Origin: Lytechinus pictus
Lineage: Eukaryota; Echinodermata; Echinoidea; Temnopleuroida; Toxopneustidae
Length of the DNA: 64,000 nucleotides
Direction: 5' to 3'
NCBI RefSeq assembly: GCF_037042905.1
Contig: NC_087262.1
Coordinates: 10,087,501 to 10,151,500 of the forward strand
Shown here: one piece after another, positions 11,970 to 22,100 of the stretch
Numbering within the stretch: position 1 is the stretch's first letter
How the letters are laid out: each line of letters begins with the position of its first letter
The notes under the pieces: generated by a model
Seen by the model: only the letters and a program-made list of their open reading frames with translations
What the model was told of the DNA's origin: nothing
Databases searched by the model: none
Made by a program: the position numbers and the translations under genes

Positions 11970-12450
11970 TGGGGGTGTTTCATAAAGCTGTTCCTAAGTA
12001 CCAGAGTTGTGCGTAAGGTTATTCTTAAAGTTGTGCGTAAGTGCAGTCATAGTCACAGCAACAAAATGGCTGCTAGGGCGAGAAGAGTGTTCCTCCCAAG
12101 GGAGGATACATTCCATGGTCTGGGCGACAGGAAGATCAGGATAGCATATCGCTTTACATGCAATGGGATTGAACATATTGTGGACATTTTAAGGGCAGAT
12201 TTAGAGCCCAGAACCCACCGTAATAGAGTCTTACCTGTGCTATTACAAGTTTGTCTCGCACTGATGTTTTACGCTGGGGGCATGTTGCTTTATCAAATAG
12301 CATGTGCCCATAAAGTCAGCAGTGCTTCGGTATCAAGATGCATACGGACTGTGACATTGGCCGGACATTTCGGTCGAGAATTTGCCGCTTTATTCACGGT
12401 TATTTCTTTTTCATTAATCCTTTCATTGCAAAAAGAAATTCATATTTTCT
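11970..12450 (+). pseudogene. PIF/Harbinger (HARBI1-like) transposase fragment
   Basis: From ATG 12066 the frame reads VFLPREDTFHGLGDRKI ... THRNRVLPVLLQVCLALMFYAGG ... VSSASVSRCIRTVTLA, the N-terminal half of PIF/Harbinger DDE nucleases (the RN-LP-LLQV-LAL-F-A-G block and a helix-turn-helix V-S-ASVSRC). Upstream at about 11974 the sequence TTTCATAAAGCTGTTC looks like a Harbinger-type terminal repeat, and a related end occurs at 43405. The catalytic DDE half is absent: homology stops near 12400, just before a palindromic MITE. Confidence 0.75.
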
Positions 12451-13044
12451 TAAAGGAGAATGAAACTCTTGGAGCAAGTTAGCTTTTGTGAAAGCAGAAA
12501 AATCAAAGAATGAGATCAACAAAAGTTTGAGTAAAATAGGACTAGCAATAGAAGAGTTATGAGCATTTGAATGTCGAGATCACTTATGCTATGGAGATCC
12601 TCCCATTGGCAATGCGACCAAGATCTATGATGTCACAGATGAACAACTCTCCCATTTTGGACACTGAAAATATACCCCAAAACATCTCTTTTTGCTCATT
12701 CTAATCATATGACAAACGATTCATCAATGATATAATGTTGTGAAACCTCTGTACTTGTCCTCTCATAAAGAGAACACCTCATCACCTTGTGATAGACTCT
12801 ATAAAAGTGAAAATATAAGTGAAATAAGTACTAAAGTAATGAAGGAGTTGTACGTGTGTGACATCACAGATCTTGGTCGCATTGCCAATGGGAGGATCTA
12901 CATGGCATTAGTGATCTCAATATTCAAATGCTCATAACTTTCTTCTTATTCATTCAATCTTCCTCAAACTTTCAACAATATGTTTCTTAGATTTTTCTCT
13001 TTGATATGGATTCAGCTGGTTTCAAGGGTTTCATTCTCCTTTAA
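12451..13044. mobile_element. Palindromic MITE (TTAA family)
   Basis: Long inverted arms begin TTAAAGGAGAATGAAAC and end with the inverse GTTTCATTCTCCTTTAA. Inner parts pair as well: the left arm has GATCCTCCCATTGGCAATGC and the right arm the inverse. The element is a near-complete foldback of about 590 bases and directly follows the Harbinger relic. Confidence 0.85.
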
Positions 13045-14394
13045 TGAACACAAACAGAAAATAAGAATACGAAGTTTACCTTGTCATACCAACAATCGAA
13101 ACCCCTTGATAAGCAGAAGGCAAAATTGCCAGCGGGAAGATCGAGAACGTCAACAAATTTGTCAACATTCATTTGCATCTAATTTGCTTACGAACGGGCT
13201 CGTTAATGAATATCAAAGTTTTTTTTTTTATTGATTGTGTCGCTCTTAGGCAATCTATCAAAGTATCATGAACTCTGAAGAGTATGCTTCTGAAAAAGGG
13301 TGAACAAAAGCCATGCAAAAATTCATTTCATAATAAAATAAAATCCAGTCAAAATACAATTTATATCAAAATATGTAAGTCATGAAGATGCTGTTTCCTG
13401 CTGTAGTTGCATCCTCTGGTGTACAGAGGGTTTTTAAACTCCTACAAACTGGTTGTATCCAAGTTGAACCATCTTGGTACAGCTAATGCTGCAAAGCAGG
13501 TGTTCATATTCAAAGCTCTTAAACATGAAATGAGGATAAGTTTGTTTGGAAATTTGACTTTACATCTACATGTTATGGTCACCTTTTACAATAAATGTTT
13601 AGAAATTAATTACTATTTTTGAATAAGTTTTCCCAATCAAAATATTCTTGTAACATTTTGCATTATTAAGTGCACTTGACTATTCTATAACTTGGCCTTG
13701 TGCCAGATTCTTTTCTGCCAAGAGTTTCAAATATTCCAGCTGGTGGATGGGACATTTTCAGATGTGAACAGACAGGACAACAATTAAAGATGAATTTAAT
13801 CTATTGTCATCCATTGGATAACATTTCGGGTCATGAGGTCGCACGTCACAGTACTCATAAATGTTTATAAATGCAAATATTGCTCATAGAAGTGATACAA
13901 TAGATTTGGTAGACAGTTGATATCTATCAAAATTGAGTTGACATAGTTTGGGCTCGCTCCATTACTTGTTGATTTATGAAAATGAAATATTGGAAAAGTA
14001 AGGTTTCAAAAGATTGACTTGTCGGGAATGGTTTTCGAAAATCATTAAATTAAATTATTGAAGTACTATTTCTGACAACTATTGACCAAGATTAATTAAT
14101 CACTCCCCTTCTTTAATGAAGGAAATCCTCCGAATCTGGATCCTGCTTCTGAGGGTAAGGTACATTTGCAGAGGAATTGGAGTCTCCAACAATTTGAAGA
14201 CGTCATATCGGCCTACCCTGACCAACCTCTTGCTAGAATCGGATTTAGAATTGCCTCTTGTAGCAAAAGTAAGAGGCTGACCATTTTGGCGAATCTTACA
14301 GTCTTGGACATCAATAAGAAGGTGGGACGTGGGCAGATTCCAACATATACTCTGTCGGAAATGCCTTAAGAACCATGATTGATTCAACAAGATA
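13045..14394. other. Intergenic, no gene seen
   Basis: No recognisable domain. Short frames at 13407 and 14100-14390 (both strands) have no supporting features. The stretch leads into the minisatellite block at 14395. Confidence 0.5.
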
Positions 14395-15137
14395 TGGCTA
14401 GATGAAAGAATGGAGGCCTTGGAAGAGATATGGCTAGACGAAAGGATGGAGGCCCTGGAGGAGATATATCTAGACGAAAGAATTGAGGCCCTAGAGGAGA
14501 TATGTCAATCAATCCTGACTAGCTCAATCTCCCGGTCCTTTTCCCCGCGTCTCCATAGAACTGTGTTATAGCTCATGAAGACTTTCCAATAGTTTGTCTG
14601 GAGCGAGCGGTTTTGAGGGCTGCGCTTGTTGCCCGCCTGGAGATATGTCTAGACGAAAGGATGGAGGCCTTGGAAGAGATATGTCTAGACGAAAGGATGG
14701 AGGCCCTGGAGGAGATATGTCTAGACGAAAGGATGGAGGCCCTGGAGGAGATATGTCTAGACGAAAGGATGGAGGCCTTGGAAGAGATATGTCTAGACGA
14801 AAGGATGGAGGCCCTGAAGGAGACATGTCTAGACAAGAGGATGGAGGCCCTGGTGGAGATATGTCTAGAAAAAAGGATGGAGGCCCTGGAGGAGATATGT
14901 CTAGATGAAAGGATGAAGGCCCTGGAGGAGATATGTCTAGATGAAAGGATGAAGGCCCTGGAGGAGATATGTCTAGACAAGAGGATGGAGGCCCTGGAGG
15001 AGATATGTCTAGAAAAAAGGATGGAGGCCCTGGAGGAGATATGTCTAGAAAAAAGGATGGAGGCCTTGGAAGAGATATGTCTAGACGAAAGGACGGAGGC
15101 CCTGGAGGAGATATGTCTAGAAAAAAGGATGGAGGCT
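14395..15137 (+). repeat. 36-base coding-like minisatellite, two blocks
   Basis: A 36-base unit (core ATGTCTAGACGAAAGGATGG followed by AGGCCCTGGAGGAGAT) occurs about three times at 14395-14512 and about fourteen times at 14638-15137. The blocks are separated by a 125-base segment. As 36 is divisible by three, all frames stay open. One frame gives a charged 12-residue repeat (EEICLDERMEAL) over 14613-15143 that would be an amphipathic helix; others give MSRRKDGGPGGD-like and proline-rich repeats. Copy-to-copy changes are few, so expansion is recent. Confidence 0.9.
14545..14640 (+). repeat. Upstream copy of a 95-base direct repeat (P2X7-tail-like segment)
   Basis: This segment (TATAGCTCATGAAGACTTTC ... 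TTGAGGGCTGCGCTTGTTGC) recurs at 15613-15712 with few changes. It carries the end of the P2X7-tail-like domain and runs straight into the minisatellite, so the 12-residue repeat unit follows the domain in frame. Confidence 0.85.
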
Positions 15138-15424
15138 CACTAATATCCGAACGCATCAAAACCTGATAATAAGTTAGGTACATGTATATAAGTAGGAGAC
15201 TCGCTATTGTGAATATACGGGATCTCAACGCTATGAGCTTGGCTTGACCGATCGCAGATGAATCCTTCTAAATTCACCGACATACTTAGGACATTCAAAA
15301 GAAGCCTTCAAAGACAAGCTAGACTTTGGATAGAAAGACAAACTTTCACTACTTACCACGGACTGAAATCTTCATTTATAGGACGGTTTAGGGGAATTAA
15401 ATCGACCCATGCTTTTAATATGAA

Positions 15425-15715
15425 TTGGCTCTTATAATGGCCCTGAAATGTATTTCTAGCAGCGGAACGTACATGTGGCACGGTCAGCAGGGAGAGAGAG
15501 ACAGTGATGGTGGAGCAAATGATCCATCGCCACCACCATCAGGAAGAATGGACAATGACCGGTGCAGTTGTGGAAATTGTGCAGTAATGCCAACACTAAT
15601 GGAGTGCACATTTTTGTCTCCACGGAACTGTGTAATAGCTTATGAAGACTTTCCAAAAGTTTGTCTGGAGCGAGTAGTTTTGAGGGCTGCGCTTGTTGCC
15701 CACCTGGACATGTGA
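15425..15715 (+). pseudogene. P2X7 C-terminal-domain-like fragment
   Basis: The frame contains RCSCGNCAVMPTLMEC and then VCLERVVLRAALVAHLDM before a stop. This matches the cysteine-rich zinc-binding tail domain of P2X7 receptors (pattern CxCGxC ... MPT ... EC ... VCL ... VL..AL), which also occurs alone in many invertebrate proteins and transposon-like genes. The central cysteine part is shortened. No channel domain is nearby, so it is not a P2X receptor gene. A frame start at 15425 is formal; the domain begins near 15540. Confidence 0.55.
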
Positions 15716-15985
15716 GGTTACAAAGGCAATATGCCCTGGATCGTAGAAAACAGAATTCCTAAGCACACCATACTATGAGGGCATCAGGCCACAAATAGTA
15801 CTTTTTAGAGGTCCTGGCTCATTATTTTGTACATCTTTGTGAAATTTTTGTAAATGAATTTGATGTTGATCTCTACTGTTGCCGAATGAATTCAATTCAA
15901 TTCAAATCTAATTGAGGGAACCGACTAGGCTTTGCAATCTTTTGCTTTGTTTCCAATTGAATTTCAAATTCTCATTGAGCACTCC

Positions 15986-16516
15986 TTAAAGGTCAAGTCC
16001 ATCCCAGAAAAATGTTGATTTGATTCAATCAAGAAAAATCAAACAAGCATAACGTTGAAAATTTCATCAAAATTGGATGTACCTGTAAAATAAGAAAGTT
16101 GTGACATTTTAAAGCTTTTGCTTATTTTTCACAGTTTATGCACAACTCAGTGATATGAAAATTAGAGAGTAGATGATGTCCCTCACTCACTATTTCTTTT
16201 GCTTTTTTTATTGTTTGAATTATACAATATTTCCATTTTTACAGGTTTGACAATAATGTCCAAAAATTTTGAAACAATGTTAATTCCACATGTTCAGGGA
16301 GGAATAAAACTTTGTTTCACATAGTAATGAGGAGAAAATTAAGATATCTTATATAATGAAAAACAATAAAATAAATAGTGAGTGGATGATGTCATCAGTC
16401 GCCTCATTCGCATACCGACCAGGAAGTGCATATGACTGTTTTGTGAAATGAAGCAAAACTTCAAAATATCATAACTTTCTTATAATTTGCATCCGATTTT
16501 GATCAAATTTTCAGTG
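15986..16516. mobile_element. Palindromic MITE, TTAA family A (right end truncated)
   Basis: It begins TTAAAGGTCAAGTCCATCCC. The left arm has ATAAGAAAGTTGTGACATTT and the right arm the inverse near 16465-16500. Related copies are at 33057-33636, 37830-38095 and 57048-57228. The outermost part of the right arm is missing here. Confidence 0.8.
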
Positions 16517-17147
16517 TTAAAGGATCTATGAAATGAACAATTACTGAAATTGCGAATTCGTGTGAATTTCACATTTTATGAATCTTGAATATTTCCAAAA
16601 TGTCATGCAATTTCATTTACACCATGTTACCACCTCCAACCCCCCTTAAAAGAAAATTTTTGACTTGCCATAAAAATCGTCCACGTTCAGAAATTGAAAA
16701 CATTACTGTACTTACGTAGAGCGGAAATGACGTAAATCCTTAGACGACATCCTAAACATATCCCACAATCCTACGCATGTACATACATGATTTTTGTGTG
16801 GTATTGAGTGTTTTAGTCTAAGTTACTGACTCTGTTTTGCAGCTGAAATTTGTTGTTTGCCTTCTTTTTGTTTTTGTTTTCGGGAGGACATTTTTTAATT
16901 CATCACATTTAATCTAGCCATTCAGATTTATTTTCGCACTTTAGCCTGATACAACACTTTTGAAAATGTTTTTTTAGTTGCGCTCTCGCCTAATTCTCGG
17001 CTCGTACTGCACCAGCAGGCGCTCCGTGTCAAATCAAACCTGCGATCTTTCCTGCCTGGCTTGGGGTAATTGGGATAAAGTCAAATAACCTCTACAACTA
17101 ATTGAGATAATGAGTGTATTCTTTTTTTCTTTACTTTTGTTATTCTT
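16517..17147. other. Intergenic, no gene seen
   Basis: AT-rich DNA with no recognisable coding segment or clear repeat. Confidence 0.5.
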
Positions 17148-17449
17148 TTGATTATAATCTCTCATGATGGAGGAGGAATCAATGTACGGAGCCTTCTGAA
17201 GACTTCGGGAAGATGCATTGTTGGTGGATGCAGCGATGAAAGCCATCATGGGCTGTGGACGTACAAAATGCCTGCCAAAAATGCCCAACACGGGGGGAAA
17301 TTTTTTTTGCAACCCAGAAGCGTTGGATTTCGTTTGTTGGGAGGAAAAGTAAGTTTAATGCCAACGATGCCCGGAAATATGCCGGCATTGTGGTTTGTAG
17401 CGGGCACTTCACAAAAGATGACTTCAAGTCATCCGATGTCTTGATGTAA
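17148..17449 (+). pseudogene. THAP zinc-finger domain, frameshifted
   Basis: Two overlapping plus-strand frames make one THAP domain. The first gives GRCIVGGCSDESHHGLWTYK; the second gives FFATQKRWISFVGRKSKF, then VVCSGHFTKDDF. The C2CH pattern (C-x4-C near the start, C-x2-H in CSGH) plus the tryptophan and final phenylalanines is diagnostic. The frames change around a GGGGGGAAATTTTTTTT stretch near 17295-17310, a slippage-prone run, so this is a broken copy or contains a base-calling error. THAP domains occur in P-element and other transposases and in domesticated regulators. No partner domain is seen after 17449. Confidence 0.75.
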
Positions 17450-19048
17450 CTTTTTATAATCATTTCCTGAGATCTTTATATGAATTTGCATTTCATGAAG
17501 AGAGACCCCAAATTACAAGTATGTGACAGTTCTGAACTACATGTAGCTGTAAAAAAATTCAGCTGAGCTAATTGGAGCAAAATTTATTTAAAAAAAATCC
17601 AATTAGCACCCAAGAACAAGTTACCAGTCGTGCAGAACTTTCAAATAGCTTCATGAAACGGCCGCAGGTTATCGAAATTCACATTGAACTCGTTCTATTA
17701 TTAAAGAAATCGGAAAATAAAAAGACATTATCTATGTCGTCATTTGTATAATAATCTAATATTTTCTTTACAAATCATGCAACATAAATATTTTAGCAAA
17801 ACAAGAGTGACATAATCAAAGGCATGATCATTCTGAAATATAAAATACAATTTTCACTTTTCATGATTTTTTTTTCATAAAAGAGCTTTAGTGTCATCAT
17901 CATAACATGATTGTCACTGTTCTATTTCAATGAAAAGTTCTATAAAATAAAAAAGACTCAAACATATACTGTACCATTCTGATTTCAATACTCTACATCT
18001 ATGCAGCAATCTTATTTCACATTAAAAAGAAATGAAAATTGAACTTCCGCTTTATGTATATATTACTCTATGCAATAAATAATGTACATAAATAAAAATT
18101 AAAAAAAGATCAATAAAAGAAGCCTGCATGTTTTCATGCCCTATCATATTCTATGTACTCTATCATATCTCCATAGCTTGAACACTTAGACTACTTCATA
18201 TTCATAAGAAGCTATTTTTTTTCTATGTATCATAGGATGAACAATCATTAAAGACTGCTAGCTAGCGCTAGTTTCTAATAACTTTCCTTAAAAGGAAATT
18301 ATTACTTACTCATTTCAACTTTTAGTTAATTTAATGAAAGGCTAATTTCAAAACATATCTTTTTTCTTCATGTCTTTTACCAATTCTCCACATGTTTGTT
18401 TCTTGGAGCAAAATGGTCATTTTGAAAACATTGTTTTTTCATGAAGTATCAATGTGCTTTTATCACATGCTGTTTTCATTTTCATTTTTCAGAATTAAAA
18501 AAAAAAACGTTTACATGGGTGCCATTTTCCCTCATACAGGTTTCTCATATTTCTTTAACTAAAACACAATGCTGATTTTTTATCTTAATGATGACATACA
18601 TGCATCTTCATGTCTATACAAATCTTCTTTTCCTCATAAACCAATATAGTAATTTGAATTACATTTATTTCTGACTTCATGACTTTCCAATGTGCTTTCA
18701 TCAAATGCAGTTTTTTCTGAATTTTGAAATAAAAATGGGCCTTTTGGTGCCATTATTCCTCTCAAACCATCTTCACATCAATAAGCATGAGCTTATCTCA
18801 ATCATCTTTTTTTGTCTTACATCAACATGGCGTAAGAAATAATACCAAAATATACCCTTTCATATGAAAATTCAACAAGGACATACAAGGAATACACACA
18901 GATTGAAAACATATACCAGTTTGATTGTTTCCTTTCATCAATCAACCTTCACGTTGCAGACCTCACTGTTGTGCCGTCACCTTGACAGGCGACCTCATCT
19001 GGCATTTGACCTCATCTGACCTCAACTTTGACCCGACCTGATGCTGCT
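17450..19048. other. C2orf68 3' flank / possible 3' UTR
   Basis: No gene seen. A roughly 240-base duplication is visible: segments at about 18430-18540 and 18675-18770 share the order CAATGTGCTTT, ATCA.ATGC, TTTTC.GAATT, GGTGCCATT. Several TTTATT motifs (AATAAA on the minus strand), for example near 18664, could end the C2orf68 transcript. Confidence 0.35.
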
Positions 19049-19171
19049 TCACGTCAGAAATCCTCTCTTCTCCATTTCCTCCTCGATGAATGATCCTAAA
19101 GCCTTGATGTAAAGACCATTGAGCCTGCATTGCCTCCCAAAACGAACTGCTATGCCATGGGGATCATCGCC
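19049..19171 (-). CDS. C2orf68: C2orf68 exon 4 (C terminus)
   Basis: It begins after AAAACAG in phase 0 and encodes GDDPHGIAVRFGRQ through EEEMEKRGFLT, ending in TGA at 19049-19051. The stop region and the bases after it contain several GACCTC/TGACC half-site-like motifs. Confidence 0.85.
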   Translation of the reverse strand, partial: GDDPHGIAVRFGRQCRLNGLYIKALGSFIEEEMEKRGFLT

Positions 19172-22100
19172 CTGTTTTTTTTTTTAAGGATTAAAATCAA
19201 CACAGTGTTATTAGAATTTAAACTTATTTTCCACTGTTTTCGTTTATGGACAGGGATGGCAACCTTGTAAACTGAACTGCAGTATTTTGAGGGATGAAAT
19301 AAAAACAAGTGGAATGCCTCTGGCGGTCTCACTTGCATCACACGATTCAATATAGCAGCAGTGCTGACTTTGAAAACTACTATAAAATAATTGTTCACAA
19401 AAGACACCATTCATATAATGATACAACACTACGTTCATTGACATTTGACTTTGATCATGTGACCTAAAACTTGTCAGTGATACTTGATTACCCCTATATC
19501 CACATTTTATACACTATATCTATAAACTTTGAAAGTTATGACAGCAATCTAATAATTACCTCTAAAATGGCCAAAGTTTAATGACCTTAAATGACCTTTG
19601 ACTTTGGTCATGTGACCTGAAACTCACATGAAATGTTCAGTGATACTTGATGACACTTATGTCCAAGTTTTATGAACTAGACCAATATACTTACAGAGTT
19701 ATGATGGTAATTTAACAAATACCCCCAACATGGCCGAAGTTCATTGACCTTGGTCATGTGACCAGAAACTCGCACAAGATGTTCAGTGATACTTGGTTAC
19801 TCATATGTCCACGTTTTATGAACTAGACCAATACACTTACAGAGATATGATGGTAATTCAACAAATACCCTCAACATGGCCAAAGTTCATTGACCTTAAA
19901 TGACCTTTGACCTTGGTCATGTGACCTGTAACTCGGACGGGATGTTCAAAGGTACTTGATTACTCTTATGTCAAAGTTTCATGAATCAGATCCATAAACA
20001 TTCAAAGTTATGATGGTAATTCAACAGATACCCCCCACATGGCCAAGTTCATTGACCTTTGACCTTGGTCATGTGACCTGAAATTCGCACAGGATGTTCA
20101 GTGATACTTGATTACTCTTATGTCCAAGTTTTATGAACTAGACCAATAAACTTTCTAAGTTATGATGGTAATTCAACAAATACCCCCAACTTGGCCAAAG
20201 TTCATTGACCTTACATGACCTTTGACGTTGATCATATAACCTGAAACTCCCACAGGATGTTCAGTGATACTTGATTACTCTTATGTCCAAGTTTCATGAT
20301 TCAGATCCATAAACTTTCAAAGTTATTATGGTAATTCAACAAATACCCCCAATTTGGCCAAAGTTCATTGACCCTAAATGACCTTTGACCTTGGTCATGT
20401 GACGTGAAACTCAAGCAGGATGTTCAGTAATACTTGATCAACTGTATGTCTAAGTTTCATAAACTAGGTCCATATATTTTCTAAGTTATGATGACATATC
20501 CAAAACTTAACCTTAGGTTAAGATTTTGATGTTGATTCCCCCAACATGGTATAAGTTCATTGACCCTAAATGACCTTTGACCTTCGTCATGTGACCTGAA
20601 ACTCAGGCAGGATGTTCAGTAATACTTGATTAACCTTATGGCAAGTATCATGAACTAGGTCCATATACTTTCTAAGTTATGCTGTCATTTCAAAAACTTA
20701 ACCTTCGGTTAAGATTTGGTGTTGACGCCGCCGCCGCCGCCGTCGGAAAAGCGGCGCCTACAGTCTCACTCTGCTATGCAGGTGAGACAAAAACCGAGAA
20801 TTTATGGTAGAAAAACAGTATTTTGCAATTATCTGCAATAGACAATGTGTATCATACAATTTTGGGAAAAATGTATTTCTATGAAATCTGCAATATTTTC
20901 ATTAAAAAAAATGCAAAAAAAGAACACTTGATATTTCTGCATATTTCCAAAAAAAAAGGCCTCCAGGTATCATTTAATAATCTGAAAATCAAATGGCCAC
21001 TTTCTGAAAAAAAGAAATAACTAAAATTGCTTACTGTTTTGTGAAAGGGTTGTAAATATTATGCAACATACCTTGTGTACTAGCCATTCTGAAATTTCTC
21101 TGTCTGGGTCCTCATACTGAAGCCTGAAGATGGTTTTATCACTTTCATCAGTATGTCCACTTCCTTCAAAGAAATATGAGAAAATGACCAAAATCATCAA
21201 TTCTCTGCTTTTTTTAAAGCAATTCTATGAGCAATTCTAGTTTTAAATGAAAGAAAGTTTGTTGCTTATAAAACCAGCACCTGAAAACTTAGATGAAAAT
21301 CACCCAAACTTCCCGAAGGCATTTAAAAATTTCCCAGACCCCACTCTAGCTTGATTTATACAGACCTGCCAACCTCTGGGAATGAAAAATTGTATTCTGT
21401 GATTTAAAAAAAATGTATTTTCCCCACAAAATTGCATTTCATAATAAAATGTGCGGTGCTCAAGCTGCATGCAAGCTAGAATGCACACTGCTCTTGCAGA
21501 TGAAAAAAAACCATTGAAACATGTGTCTCACCCTGGTTTTAACAAAATGATTGAAAAAAAAAAAAAGTTACCTGAAATTACATTGATCCAATAACCATAT
21601 TTGTGTAAGTTTTATGAAAAAGAGACACAAAGTATGTTTTTTCTTTATAGAATACGATTTCGTAAAAAAGAATCGTTGAAAAGAAAAACGTACTGTCGTA
21701 TTTTGGTTGCAAAAACGTACTAAATACGCCAAAAACGTACTGGTTGCCAGCTCTGTTTATAAAGCGCTTTTTGCCTGAGGATACCCCAGCTTTGGCTATG
21801 ATGCCCAAAAAGGTGCTCAAGCATTCAAGGAATTTCTACCTACCGGGTACCCATTCACCTCACCTACATGTAGGTTGAGTGCAGCATGATGTGGGTGAAT
21901 TTCTTGCTGAAGGAAAACACGCCATGGCTGGGAATCAAACCAACGTCACTCAGATTGAAAGAGAGTCGTAACCACTAGACCACGACGCCCCCACCCCATT
22001 CATTGTAAACAAGTACACTTGCATATAAAGTTGACCCTCCTATAAAGCTAAATATCCACCTTGGTCAATTAAGGCATTTAATAAGTCAATTGATCAGATT

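Noticed and set aside
14566..15228. 220-codon proline-rich minus-strand frame
   Set aside because: Read-through of the 36-base minisatellite; all six frames stay open because 36 is a multiple of three.
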